Notes under the pieces: generated by a model | Databases searched by the model: none | The model's input: only the letters and a program-made list of their open reading frames with translations | What the model was told of the DNA's origin: nothing | Made by a program: the position numbers and the translations under genes | Source: JADMJV01 sp964649085 | GTDB taxonomy: Bacteria; Vulcanimicrobiota; Xenobia; Xenobiales; JADMJV01 | Direction: 5' to 3' | Assembly: GCA_964649085.1 (NCBI GenBank) | Contig: CAZYPN010000014.1 | Coordinates: forward strand, 1-64,000 | Length of the DNA: 64,000 bases | In this document: positions 14,658 to 23,658 of the stretch, one piece after another | Numbering within the stretch: the stretch's first letter is position 1 | How the letters are laid out: each line of letters opens with the position of its first letter

Positions 14658-16706
14658 TCAGGGGTTCGACCAGCCGCAAAACATCAAATCGATGCCCTGA
14701 TGGGTCAGGTTCTGCTGGCTGCCGTCGCCCAGGTCATACACCCACAGGTCGGGCTGTTCAGGGGCAAACTTGCAGCAAGTGAAGCGCTGTTCGTCCAGCC
14801 AACCCATCATTTGCCCGGTGATATTCAGCCCTCGGGTGGTCACCTGGTGGGTGGCGCCGTTGATGTCGGCCAGGAACAGGTCGCTGCCGCGGCCATAGAG
14901 ATAGCGATGGCCATCGGGAGAAAAACAACCGGGGCCGGCCGCATAGGGGCTGGGGGGAACGTCGAAAAAGCGAGAGTTTTCCACGTCGTAGATTTTCAGG
15001 CTCTGGCTTCCGAAGGCCAGCCAGGGCTGAACCGGGTTCCACACGACATGCCAACCCCAGCCCGGAATGCTTCGCGGGGTGGCTCCGCTGCCGGGCATCG
15101 CGTAGAGCTGAATATGGGCGCTTTGAATTGTGGCCAGATACTTGCCATCGCTGGAGAAAACGGAATTGTCGCGGCTGACCATGTTGCCGTTGACGGTGGA
15201 ACCGGCGATGTGTTCCACAAAGGCATCGTCGCTACTGCCAGCGTTCAGGTTGATGGCCCCGCTGCCGTCGGGGTGCACCAGGAACACCTGATGTCGGCCC
15301 GAGGGCAGGGCCCGGATATGGGCCAGCCAGGTTCCGTCTGGACTCCAGTGAACGCCGTCTTTGGCCACCGCTTCTCCCGGCAGGCCGCCATCCAGGCTGC
15401 GAGCTCCGCTGCCGTCGGCATTGCAGGTCCACAGGTGGGTGCTGCCCCCCTGGCGCGACAGGTAGGCCATTCGGCTGCCGTCGGGCGACCAGCTGGCCTT
15501 GGGCGGCTCGGCCCCGTTGGTCACCACTCGGGTGGGCAGTTCGCGCTTGCCGGTGCCATCCTCGTAGACCACCTGCAGGCGGTGCTCGTTGTTGGCGGCC
15601 GGCGCCACTTCCACGAAAGCCATGCGCGCTTTCTGATTGGAAGTCTGCAGGTCCACCTGACCGACCAACCCTCGGGGGGCCTCCCTCCCGAACTCGTCGG
15701 TCACGTGGCACAACAGCTGAAAGCGTTCCCCGTGGCTGGCCTGGTCGGGCGGGCGCCAGTGAATCTGGCCCACCCAGCGCCGGGCCACCGTGTCAAAGTG
15801 CATCGGCCGACGCTGGGAGCTCGAGAATGCGCCTGGCCGTTGACTCGAGTCGGTCCAATGCAGCATCAGGGGCTGCCCGCTGGGGCTTTCGGCCCGGACC
15901 TCCAAACTGAGAAATCCGTCGGCGCTTACCAGAGCGTCGCTGCCGCCGGGCAGACGCAGGCGAGAGGGATCGGGTTGGATCGCCACCTCCAGCAGGCGAG
16001 GGCCGCCACTGGCCGAGGGGGCCGGGGCCGCCGTGGCTATCGGTTGCCCGGCCGACCCGGGCGAGGCCAGCTGGCCGTCCCAGAGTTGCCCAAGGCTGTC
16101 GACCCAGCCCGAGGGTGAAATGCGCAGTGTGGCGCACTGGCGCCCCGCCTGCAGGCGGTCGGCGCTGGCTTGCAGACCTTCCCCCACGACCACGACGAAG
16201 TTGGAGTCCAGGCGCCACACACCGCGGGCCGTCACCTTCCCGGAAGGCAGAAAGACCAGGGCCGGGTCCTGGGAGCGGGCGGGCAGATAGCCAGCGGGGT
16301 CCCAAGCATCTTCTGCACCTCCCCACAGGGGGCGTTGCTGATCGAACGTCAGCGAGCTCGTCTGCCAGTGCCCCACGAACATCTGGCTTTGGGGAAACTC
16401 GCCTCGCAGATCGAGCACTTCGATGCGGCGTGGCTCGTGCCAGCCTTGAAACACCTCACAACTGTTGCTCAGGGCCGTGCCCTGGGCTCCGCCGGGCCAC
16501 ACCACCGCCACGGGTTGGCCGCTGGCACGTGCCCGCTCGCGCTGAGCCGTCAGGAAGGCCGCCACCACCTGAGCCAGGGCTCGGTTGCGGGGGCGACTGT
16601 GGGTCGAGCGAGCCAGCCCCACACTGAGCATCAGGAAGAGGCCGGCCAGAGCCACCACCAGCAGCGTTTCGAGGTAGCTGAAGGCCCGCAGGGCCCGACT
16701 TCGCAT
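14658..16706 (-). CDS. Pseudopilin N-terminus fused to a TolB-like beta-propeller
   Basis: The 682-residue protein opens MRSRALRAFSYLETLLVVAL. This is a class III signal in which Ala8 takes the place of Gly before Phe9, with the conserved Glu at +5 (Glu13) and a hydrophobic helix. A GspH-like stretch follows (AQVVAAFLTAQRERARASG, SGKVTARGVWRLD, LRISPSGWVDSLG). The second half (about 390-680) has PD40/TolB repeats such as PPKASWSPDGSRMAYLSR, DGVHWSPDGTWLAHIRAL, SVFSSDGKYLATI and AGPGCFSPDGHRYLYGRG. A prepilin peptidase should cleave it and place the propeller outside the inner membrane. It starts divergently from the sensor kinase gene. Fusion of these domains is unusual. Confidence 0.8.
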   Translation of the reverse strand: MRSRALRAFSYLETLLVVALAGLFLMLSVGLARSTHSRPRNRALAQVVAAFLTAQRERARASGQPVAVVWPGGAQGTALSNSCEVFQGWHEPRRIEVLDLRGEFPQSQMFVGHWQTSSLTFDQQRPLWGGAEDAWDPAGYLPARSQDPALVFLPSGKVTARGVWRLDSNFVVVVGEGLQASADRLQAGRQCATLRISPSGWVDSLGQLWDGQLASPGSAGQPIATAAPAPSASGGPRLLEVAIQPDPSRLRLPGGSDALVSADGFLSLEVRAESPSGQPLMLHWTDSSQRPGAFSSSQRRPMHFDTVARRWVGQIHWRPPDQASHGERFQLLCHVTDEFGREAPRGLVGQVDLQTSNQKARMAFVEVAPAANNEHRLQVVYEDGTGKRELPTRVVTNGAEPPKASWSPDGSRMAYLSRQGGSTHLWTCNADGSGARSLDGGLPGEAVAKDGVHWSPDGTWLAHIRALPSGRHQVFLVHPDGSGAINLNAGSSDDAFVEHIAGSTVNGNMVSRDNSVFSSDGKYLATIQSAHIQLYAMPGSGATPRSIPGWGWHVVWNPVQPWLAFGSQSLKIYDVENSRFFDVPPSPYAAGPGCFSPDGHRYLYGRGSDLFLADINGATHQVTTRGLNITGQMMGWLDEQRFTCCKFAPEQPDLWVYDLGDGSQQNLTHQGIDLMFCGWSNP

Positions 16707-16760
16707 GCTTGGGAATTCCCGATTCCAGGGGGCGCTCCTGTGTTTCCCGAAGCGCCACCG

Positions 16761-18707
16761 ATGTCTCTGGTCCTGGCTGCCCTGGTGCTCAGCGTTCTGG
16801 TCGTCCGACTGCCGGGTCCGAGTTGCTTTTCGGCGGCAACTCCCCTCTGGCTCTGGAGCGATTCACCCTGGCATTGCCTGGGCGGACTGACCCTGATGGT
16901 TGTCTGTCAACGGCTGATGGGCATCCACGGACGTCAGGGCTGGCTCGACCCGCTGGCCGGGCTGGTCGGTTTGTCGGTGCGCGAACTGGGGCCCTTGCTC
17001 TGGCTCAGTCCCCACTGGAGAGTGGCCGGGGTCGTCAGTTACCTGCTGCTGGTGGTTCATCTGCGCTGGCGCTGGTCGGCGCCGGGAGCCGAGCGGGTCA
17101 GCTACCTCAGGTTGCAGCGTCCGCTGCGCCGCCTCCACGCGGTCACGGCCCTGGCCGTGCTGGCCTGGCAGGAGCCCCTGTCGTTGAGCCTGCTGCCCTT
17201 GCTGCTCAGCAGTCACTGGGCGGCCGCCAATGAACGATTCCGGGTGCAGGCCCAAATCGATGAAGAACTGCTCGCCATGCAGGGCGAGTTGCGCCAGCTC
17301 ACCGAGCAGCGTGCCGAGCTGCTGGCCACCGAACAGCAACGGCTCTGGCTCGAGCGACTCAGCCACGAGGTCGAGGCGGTTTCCCAGGTCGAGGACTGGC
17401 TCTTGGCGCTGGAAAAGGCACTGGCCCCCTTGCGGGTGGAGTTGCTTCAGTTTGCGGCCACGCGGTTGGGCGAGCCGCTTTGGGAGCCCGCCCGTCTCAG
17501 CCTGCCGCTGCAGCCCGGCCTGACCCTGGAAGTAACCCGCCAGGTGGGTCGCTTCGACACCGCCGAAGTGCGCGCCGTGGTCTATGCGGTGCGGCGTGCC
17601 TGGCCAGCTCTGGGGCGGTTCCTGGAGCAGCGCAAGGTGGGACAGCTCCAGGCCTTGCTCCACACCGGCCAGCGTCTGACCTCGACGCTGGCCATGGAGG
17701 CCCTGTTGCAGGTGCTTCCCGAGGTCTGCTCGTCGCTGGTCGACCATCGTTGGGGTCTGTTGTGTACGGCCCAGGGTCATTTGCTCGGCCACTGGGGGGA
17801 GGCCCTTCCCGGCAGTTCTCGCGAACTGGCCCAGAGGGCTTTGCACAGCGGCGCGCCCTTGCTGCAGGCTTCAATGCTGGCCTTCCCCCTCGGCCAGCAA
17901 CCGGCTGTGGGTGCGCTGGTGCTGGGCCTGCCTCAGCCCGCCAGCAGCGAACAGCAGCAGGTGCTGGAGGTTCTGGCCCAGCAGGTGCTGGCGGCCTGGT
18001 TACGCGCTCAGGCCCTGGAACAACTGCGTCAGGCTCAGCAGCAGCTGGTATTAAGCGGCAAAATGATCGCCGTGGGTGGGCTGGCGGCCGGGGTGGCCCA
18101 CGAACTCAACAGTCCGCTGGGAGCCATCGCCCTGATGGTCGATTCGGCCTTGCGTCAGCTGGACCGGCCCGAGCAGGCGCGTTCCAAGCTGGAACGCGCC
18201 CAGCAGGCTTGTGAGCGTGCCAGGCTCATTGTTCAGCGACTGCTGGAAGAGGCCCGTCACCCGGGCCCGCTGGTTCAACCCTTCCGACTCGACGATTGTC
18301 TGCGCGAGGGGCTGCCCTTTGTCGAGGAGCAGTTAAATCGGGCAGGGGTCGAGTTGGTCACCTGCTGGAGCCAGAACCCCACCATGCAGGGGCAGTCGAG
18401 CACGGTCCAGCAGGTGATGATCAACCTGCTGCTCAACGCTGCCGAGGCCGTGGGCCCTGGGGGACGCATCGAACTGGCCACCCATTCCTGGGGCTTTAGC
18501 GTCAGTGACTGGGGCCCGGGCATTCCCGAAGAGGTGGCCGAGCGGATTTTCGAGCCCTTCTTTACCACTCGCTCCGGTGGCAACGGTCTGGGGTTGTGGA
18601 TCTGCCAGGATCTGCTGCGTCAGCAGCAGGGAACGATTCGCCTGGTGCAGGGCCATCCCACCCGCTTCGAGGTTCACTTGATGTCGGCAGCGTCGGGCAG
18701 GCCGTGA
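16761..18707 (+). CDS. Membrane sensor histidine kinase
   Basis: The ATG at 16761 gives 648 residues. The first 155 contain about five or six hydrophobic segments (SLVLAALVLSVLVV, CLGGLTLMVVC, VAGVVSYLLLVVH, SLSLLPLLLSSH). A coiled coil follows (ELLAMQGELRQLTEQRAELL), then a GAF-like region (about 320-420). The kinase core has VGGLAAGVAHELNSPLGAIAL (H box with phospho-His), NLLLNAAEAVGPGG (N box), SDWGPGIPEEVAERIFEPFF (G1/F) and GGNGLGLWICQDLL (G2). It most likely signals to the convergent REC-SARP regulator whose gene overlaps its 3' end by 34 nt. Position within pilin genes suggests control of surface appendages, which is inference. Confidence 0.88.
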   Translation: MSLVLAALVLSVLVVRLPGPSCFSAATPLWLWSDSPWHCLGGLTLMVVCQRLMGIHGRQGWLDPLAGLVGLSVRELGPLLWLSPHWRVAGVVSYLLLVVHLRWRWSAPGAERVSYLRLQRPLRRLHAVTALAVLAWQEPLSLSLLPLLLSSHWAAANERFRVQAQIDEELLAMQGELRQLTEQRAELLATEQQRLWLERLSHEVEAVSQVEDWLLALEKALAPLRVELLQFAATRLGEPLWEPARLSLPLQPGLTLEVTRQVGRFDTAEVRAVVYAVRRAWPALGRFLEQRKVGQLQALLHTGQRLTSTLAMEALLQVLPEVCSSLVDHRWGLLCTAQGHLLGHWGEALPGSSRELAQRALHSGAPLLQASMLAFPLGQQPAVGALVLGLPQPASSEQQQVLEVLAQQVLAAWLRAQALEQLRQAQQQLVLSGKMIAVGGLAAGVAHELNSPLGAIALMVDSALRQLDRPEQARSKLERAQQACERARLIVQRLLEEARHPGPLVQPFRLDDCLREGLPFVEEQLNRAGVELVTCWSQNPTMQGQSSTVQQVMINLLLNAAEAVGPGGRIELATHSWGFSVSDWGPGIPEEVAERIFEPFFTTRSGGNGLGLWICQDLLRQQQGTIRLVQGHPTRFEVHLMSAASGRP

Positions 18708-20839
18708 CGGGCCCGAAGCATCACCTCGAGTAGCTCCAGGCCGGGTTCGATAGCGTATTCCTGTCGCAGCATTTTTTCACAACGAGCGAACTGACGAAGA
18801 ACTTCTTCGGGTTGCCCCTGGCCCAGGTGGGCTCTCATCTTCCAAAGATGAGCCTCCTGCTGATGAGGCGCCAGCTCCAGCCAGCGGCGCGCATACTCCA
18901 GGGCCTCGGCATACTCGCGGCGCTGGCACAGCAGTGCACAGATTCGTGCCAGACTGCGCAGGCACAGCGATTCCAGCTCTTCGCGGCGGCGCAGGGCCCA
19001 GTCCATGAAGCAGCCTTCCAGATAGGGCGCTCGGTAGGATTGAGCTGCTCGGCGCAGATGAAAGAGCGCATCGTCGCCGTTCTCTGTTTCCAGGCCGCGC
19101 TGAGCCGCGCGCACGAAGACTTCGTGGTCACACCAGTGGGGCAGTTCCCAGTTGAAGCTGAGTCGTTCCTGCTGGCGTACGATGGTTTCCGGTCCCTCCT
19201 GGCTGCGTCCCAGCGAGCGTCGCACGTAGGACAGCCCCGAGTACAGGTTGCGTTTGCCACGCACGGCGTCCTCGGGCCAGAACTCTTCGAGCAGCTGCTC
19301 TTCGTGCACGCTCTGACCGGGATGACGCAGCAGGTAGGCCAGCAAGAGCTTGTTCTTTTGGGTCTTCCATAGAGCCTCAGAGATGGGCGCTTCTCCCAGC
19401 TGCACCTGGAATACGCCCAGGCTAAAAAATCGATAGAGGGGGGGCACTCCAGGCGGCGCCGAGCCGTCGCTCAGCCCCAGGGCCTCGACGATCTTGGGCT
19501 CGGCCCCGTGCTGGCGGATGTATTTGAGCACCGCCTCGGAATGTAACTGGAGCAACGGTTGCAACCCTGGCTGGGGGAACAGTCCAAGCAGTTCTGGCAA
19601 AAGCCAGCGGGCCGCCAGTTGCGATTCGCTCCAGTAGACCGGGTCACAGAGCACTTCCAGCGCCTGCTCAACCCACTGGCCCTGGCCCAGAGCCAGGACC
19701 ACCAGGGCCTGAGGACCGCGTAAACCCAGGCGTTTCGACCAGGTCGACACCGACTCCAGGGCGCTGCGACCCTCGGCGACGCCCGCTCGCCACAGCAGCA
19801 GCGCAGATTCGCAGGCGGCCAACGAGGCGCTGAGGGGGCCCAGAGCCATGGCCAGCTGGTAGGCCTGGCGGGCCCGGTCGACAGCCCCGCGCACATCGCT
19901 GCGCCGCCAATCCAGCGTGGCCAGAGCCAGACTGGCTCCCAGTCGGGTGGTGGGCTCCTCCAGGGCACGTTCGTAGGCCAGACGAGCGGCCTCGACGTCG
20001 CCCCCCGCCGCCAGCGTGTGGCCCAGGGCCAACATCCCCACCCCGGGGTGTCGGGGCTGGCCGGGTTCGGCCAGACTGGAGGGGTAGGCCAGCCAGATCG
20101 ATGGGTCGCGGGGGGGCAGTTGGCTCTGCAGGCTGCTGGCCGAGGGCAGCTCAGGATTGGCCAGGCCGGCCGCCGTCCAACAGGCCAGCCCCAGCCACTG
20201 GAGGGGCTCCTGGCTCTCGGGCCAGCCCCGCATCCAGGGCGGAACGGGTTGGGGAGGCTCCACTCCGGGCAGCTCGCAAGCCGCCCGCAGCAAGGTCAGC
20301 CGGGCGGCCACCTCCTGACCGTCGGGGTCGTAGCCGAGCCGGGCCGACCAGCGACGGGCCAGTTCGCAGGCCAATCGCAGAGCACCCCTGGGGGCCGCCA
20401 GGGCCTGGCTGTCGAGCACCTGTAGCAGCAGTTCCAGGGCCCAGTGGTCGGGGTCGTGATCCTGAGGGCGTCGGCGGCGCTGCAAGGTGGTGCGGACGGC
20501 CTGCAGAAACTGCTCGAACGAAAAGGGCTTTTTGAGGTAGGCGCCGACGTTGAGTTCTACGGCTCGCAGCGTCTCGGCCTCCGAGGCCCAGCCGCTGACC
20601 ACCATGCTGCCCATGTCGGGTTGCTGCTGCTTCAGGGCCTCAATGGTGTCAAGACCTGACATTCCCTCCATCCGAATATCCGACACCAGCAGGTCGAACT
20701 GCATCTGGGCGGCCAGTTCCACGGCTTCGATGCCGCGCGCAGCCGTGTGCACCTGATAGCCTTCATCGCGCAGCACCTCGGCCAGGGCTTCCCGCATATC
20801 GGGATCGTCTTCCAGGATCAGCACACACTCGGACACCAC
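18674..20839 (-). CDS. Response regulator with C-terminal SARP/BTAD DNA-binding output
   Basis: The 721-residue protein starts with a GTG at 20839 (or 20836). Residues 1-120 are a receiver domain: VLILEDDPDMREALAEVL (acidic pocket), FDLLVSDIRMEGMSGLD (phospho-Asp near 51), MVVSGWASEAETL and AYLKKPFSFEQFLQAV. The middle has degenerate TPR-like helices (LAYERALEEPTTRLGASLAL). From about residue 480, FFSLGVFQVQLGEAPISEALW, KTQKNKLLLAYLLRHPGQ and DAVRGKRNLYSGLSYVRRSL form an OmpR-type winged helix. WCDHEVFVRAAQRGLE and the C-terminus form the BTAD helical repeat of SARP/AfsR activators. A receiver at the N-terminus of a SARP is not the common arrangement. The cognate kinase is probably 16761-18707. 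Confidence 0.85.
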   Translation of the reverse strand: MVSECVLILEDDPDMREALAEVLRDEGYQVHTAARGIEAVELAAQMQFDLLVSDIRMEGMSGLDTIEALKQQQPDMGSMVVSGWASEAETLRAVELNVGAYLKKPFSFEQFLQAVRTTLQRRRRPQDHDPDHWALELLLQVLDSQALAAPRGALRLACELARRWSARLGYDPDGQEVAARLTLLRAACELPGVEPPQPVPPWMRGWPESQEPLQWLGLACWTAAGLANPELPSASSLQSQLPPRDPSIWLAYPSSLAEPGQPRHPGVGMLALGHTLAAGGDVEAARLAYERALEEPTTRLGASLALATLDWRRSDVRGAVDRARQAYQLAMALGPLSASLAACESALLLWRAGVAEGRSALESVSTWSKRLGLRGPQALVVLALGQGQWVEQALEVLCDPVYWSESQLAARWLLPELLGLFPQPGLQPLLQLHSEAVLKYIRQHGAEPKIVEALGLSDGSAPPGVPPLYRFFSLGVFQVQLGEAPISEALWKTQKNKLLLAYLLRHPGQSVHEEQLLEEFWPEDAVRGKRNLYSGLSYVRRSLGRSQEGPETIVRQQERLSFNWELPHWCDHEVFVRAAQRGLETENGDDALFHLRRAAQSYRAPYLEGCFMDWALRRREELESLCLRSLARICALLCQRREYAEALEYARRWLELAPHQQEAHLWKMRAHLGQGQPEEVLRQFARCEKMLRQEYAIEPGLELLEVMLRARHGLPDAADIK

Positions 20840-20886
20840 GAGTGTTTCCGTCGAGGAGAATCAGGACCCTGCAAGAAAAACCTGCG

Positions 20887-21651
20887 GTGGGGAGACGCGC
20901 CCTGACCCTGCTGGAAACCATGTTGGCCCTGGGTATTTTGCTCAGTGGTCTGGTGGGCATTCTTGCCCTGCTACAAGCGGGCCTGGTGCACTCCAGGCGA
21001 AGTCAGCAGGAGCTGGAGCTCAGTTTACTCGCTCGCCGCTTGCTGGATCAGCGCCTGGAACAGTTAAGAGATGCCGCGGCTTATCAGGCATTGTCCCCAG
21101 GCCTTGGCAGCTGGACCCAGGCCGAAGATGGTGTCGAGGCTCGTTGGCGTGTGCTCGCCCACAACCTCTATTCACCAGGTGCCGCGCTGGAAGGCGCCTT
21201 CCCCCCAGGCGACCAGAGGGTCATTCCGGGTTCGGTCAAGCGCCTCGAGTTGGAGCTGCGCACCGGGTCCAGTCGCCTGCGCTGGTGGGCCTCGGTTACC
21301 GAGCCCTTGCGCAGCTGGTCGACTTCTCAACCCTTGCTGCTCACAATGACGTCCGGCCTGGTGCCGGTGCCCAAAGACGCTGAGCTGGAGTTTCGGGTTC
21401 GCTGCCAGGGCAGTGATGGTCGAGACCTGGAAGGGGTGATGGTTTCCTGGTCCGTGATTCCGGTAACCGGAGTGGGAACGCTGGTGCGGGTGGCCCGCGA
21501 TGGAAGTTCGGCCACCTTCAAGAACGTCACCCGGCGTAAGAACGGCTCCCCTCGCCACAGCGGAGGGGTGTGCTACCTTGAGGCTCAGGCCCGCTACGCA
21601 GGCGAGTTGCGCTCGGTGCGTTCGGCACCGATTGTTCTGGTGGGCCCTTGA
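20887..21651 (+). CDS. Type II/IV minor pseudopilin, PilV/GspI-like
   Basis: The GTG at 20887 gives MGRRA-LTLLETMLALGILL, a short leader before Leu with Glu at +5 and a long hydrophobic helix. A GTG at 20842 would lengthen the leader to 20 residues and put the start 2 nt from the divergent regulator start, which looks unlikely. The body (about 254 residues) has LLARRLLDQRLEQLRDAAAY, typical of PilV/GspI-like pseudopilins. The C-terminal half is beta-rich (LVPVPKDAELEFRVRCQGSD, then VRVARDGSSATFKNVTRR), resembling an Ig-like domain. The canonical Gly at -1 is replaced by Ala. It is the first gene of a tightly overlapped set ending with the GspF protein. Confidence 0.8.
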   Translation: MGRRALTLLETMLALGILLSGLVGILALLQAGLVHSRRSQQELELSLLARRLLDQRLEQLRDAAAYQALSPGLGSWTQAEDGVEARWRVLAHNLYSPGAALEGAFPPGDQRVIPGSVKRLELELRTGSSRLRWWASVTEPLRSWSTSQPLLLTMTSGLVPVPKDAELEFRVRCQGSDGRDLEGVMVSWSVIPVTGVGTLVRVARDGSSATFKNVTRRKNGSPRHSGGVCYLEAQARYAGELRSVRSAPIVLVGP

Positions 21652-22130
21652 AGCGCGGTTTCACCTTGCTGGAAAGCCTGATCGCCAGTTGCACGCTGGG
21701 GCTGGCGATGACCATGCTGATGATGCTGGTGCATCAATATTTGCGGGTGGCCGGCCAGAGTCAGGAGCAGCTGCTGGCCCTGGCGCCCCGGCTCAAGCTG
21801 GTCGAGATAGCCGAAGAGTCCCGGCTGGCTCTGGAAGTGAGCGAGCCCCTGGTGGGTGTCTCCAGTTCCCGATTGGTTCTGCAGCGCTTGCGCCCGGCCG
21901 CACCGCCGCTGATCGGCAACGACCCCTGGCCAGCCAGCCGGCAGATGACGGTGGCCTTTCGACTTGTCGGTGAGGAACTCTGGCGCGAATGGGAGTGGGC
22001 CGGTCAGGCTTCGCAAAAAGAGTTGGTCGTCTCGGGTTGCCGAGAGTTCCGAGTTGGCCAGCCCCAGGCCGGGCGGCTCAACCTGCAGTTGAACGGGTTT
22101 CAGGAGGAGGTGCGGCTGTGGCGTCAGTAG
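21648..22130 (+). CDS. Minor pseudopilin, PulJ/GspJ-like
   Basis: The TTG at 21648 overlaps the previous stop as TTGA. The product is 160 residues starting MKRG-FTLLESLIASCTLGL, the canonical prepilin cleavage site Gly4/Phe5 with Glu at +5. The hydrophobic helix extends to LMMLVHQYLRVAG. The remaining domain has RLVLQRLRPAAP, MTVAFRLVGEELWREWEW and LVVSGCREFRVGQ, reminiscent of GspJ/PilW minor pilins. Overlap with the upstream and downstream genes shows a single operon. Confidence 0.82.
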   Translation: MKRGFTLLESLIASCTLGLAMTMLMMLVHQYLRVAGQSQEQLLALAPRLKLVEIAEESRLALEVSEPLVGVSSSRLVLQRLRPAAPPLIGNDPWPASRQMTVAFRLVGEELWREWEWAGQASQKELVVSGCREFRVGQPQAGRLNLQLNGFQEEVRLWRQ

Positions 22131-22585
22131 CCTCGCGCGGCATGGCTCTGGTAGGGGTGCTCCTCACGCTGAGCCTGCTGCTGGTGTTGGCGCTGGCTTA
22201 CCTCGGCGAGCAGCTTCATCGATACCGGTCGGGCAATGCTCTCAAGCATCGCTTGCTGGCCCAGCAGTTGGCCGAGTTGGGCTGGCGCGAAACCCGGATG
22301 AAGCTGTTGAAAGATAGCCAGTTCCCTCCCCCCGCCGATCCCGAACAGAGCGTCTTCACCTTTAGCGAGCCCGTGTTCGATGCGCAGGGGCAGCGGCAGG
22401 GTCTGTATCACGTGCACATCAACCGCCAGTATGCTCACCAGGAGAAGCTGCTACAGATTCAGATCGAAGGCGAGGCTGCAGCAGACCGACTCAGCCTGGC
22501 CCGCTACCGCCTGAGCATCGAATGGGACCTGGCCTGGCCTCCCCGTCGCACGTTCCGCGGGGTCGTGGTCGATTCGGGCTTCTGA
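22118..22585 (+). CDS. Minor pilin-like protein, PilX/GspK type
   Basis: The GTG at 22118 lies 7 nt after GGAGGAGG and within the end of the previous gene (13-nt overlap). The 155-residue product starts MASVASRG-MALVGVLLTL, a Gly followed by Met and a hydrophobic helix (SLLLVLALAYLGEQL). It has no Glu at +5, as is known for PilX and GspK. The rest (LKHRLLAQQLAELGWRETRM, PVFDAQGQRQGLYHVHINRQ) is a small alpha-beta domain without further recognition. Its stop overlaps the next ATG (TGATG). GspK-type proteins cap the tip of the pseudopilus. Confidence 0.75.
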   Translation: MASVASRGMALVGVLLTLSLLLVLALAYLGEQLHRYRSGNALKHRLLAQQLAELGWRETRMKLLKDSQFPPPADPEQSVFTFSEPVFDAQGQRQGLYHVHINRQYAHQEKLLQIQIEGEAAADRLSLARYRLSIEWDLAWPPRRTFRGVVVDSGF

Positions 22586-23658
22586 TGAAACCGGTTGGTC
22601 GCGAGGATGACCTATGGATGTCTCAGGTGCGCCCTCCGCTTCGCGACTTGTCGCTGGGTTTGCGCCAGTTGAGCCTGATGCTGCAGGCCGGAGTTCACCT
22701 GATGCGGGCTCTGGAGGCGCTTACTCAGCAGCCGGATAGTCCCGAACTGGCCGAGCTCTGGTGGACGGTACAGGGCACGGTCGGGCGGGGGGCCTCTCTC
22801 AGTCAGGCGCTGGCCCCCTTCAGTCGCTGCTTTTCCCGTCAGACGGTGCATCTGGTTCAGGTGGGCGAGCGTAGCGGCAGTCTGGTGGCGGTGTTGGGCC
22901 GGCTGGCCGACCATTTCGAGCGCGAAGACGATCTGCGTCGGCGTCTGTTGTCGGCCATGGCCTATCCTCTGGTCGTACTGCTGGTCTCGGCTCTTGTCAG
23001 CGGAGGTTTGCTGCGATTTGTCCTGCCTCCGTTTCTCGATTCGCTGCTCTCGCTGAAGCTGCAGCTCCCCTGGCCGACCCGCATCCTGTTGTTGCTCAGC
23101 GCCGGAATTCGGCATCCCTGGTGGCTGGCCGCGATGGCGCTGGGTCTCTGGCTCGGCCGCACCCGCTGGCAGGGCTGGTTGAGCGGCCCCTGGATATACC
23201 GGCTGGCCCAGGGTGTGCCCCTGCTGAATCGCTGCCTGCGCAACTGTGCTACCTTGCGCATGGCACGGGCGGCATCACTGCTGTTGGCCGGGGGAGGGGA
23301 GGTGCTCAGGTCGTGGCAACTGGCCTTGAGGTCGAGCGGTGACCCCCGGGTCGAGCAGCTCTTTGACGGCTTAAAGAAGCAGTTGCTGGCGGGGGGAGAG
23401 CCCAGTGCCTTTTTCGCCCGCCAGCGAAGGCTGGTGTCCCCGCTTTTCGCGGCCGTGCTGGAAGTGGGCGAGAACACCGGAAAAACCAGCTATTTGCTCG
23501 ATCGGTTGTCGCAGCTGCTGGAAGAAGAGCTCGACCATCAACTCACGTTGCTCACGGCCCTTCTCCAGCCCACGCTGCTGCTGCTGGTGTCGTTTTCAAC
23601 CCTCTTCGTCATTCTCGGCCTGTTCTTGCCGCTGTATGCTCAGCTCAGCAACCTCTAA
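22585..23658 (+). CDS. Type II secretion/type IV pilus inner-membrane protein, GspF/PilC-like
   Basis: The ATG at 22585 overlaps the preceding stop by one base and gives 357 residues. Two T2SF domains are seen. The first has LGLRQLSLMLQAGVHLMRAL and LVQVGERSGSLVAVLGRLAD, then the first membrane segment (LLSAMAYPLVVLLVSALVSG). The second has NCATLRMARAASLLLAGGG, FAAVLEVGENTGKTSYLLDR and a C-terminal membrane hairpin (LLQPTLLLLVSFSTLFVILG). Length is a little short of the usual 400. It belongs to the platform that works with the assembly ATPase, which is not encoded nearby. It converges with the GspG-like gene, overlapping by 4 nt. Confidence 0.88.
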   Translation: MKPVGREDDLWMSQVRPPLRDLSLGLRQLSLMLQAGVHLMRALEALTQQPDSPELAELWWTVQGTVGRGASLSQALAPFSRCFSRQTVHLVQVGERSGSLVAVLGRLADHFEREDDLRRRLLSAMAYPLVVLLVSALVSGGLLRFVLPPFLDSLLSLKLQLPWPTRILLLLSAGIRHPWWLAAMALGLWLGRTRWQGWLSGPWIYRLAQGVPLLNRCLRNCATLRMARAASLLLAGGGEVLRSWQLALRSSGDPRVEQLFDGLKKQLLAGGEPSAFFARQRRLVSPLFAAVLEVGENTGKTSYLLDRLSQLLEEELDHQLTLLTALLQPTLLLLVSFSTLFVILGLFLPLYAQLSNL

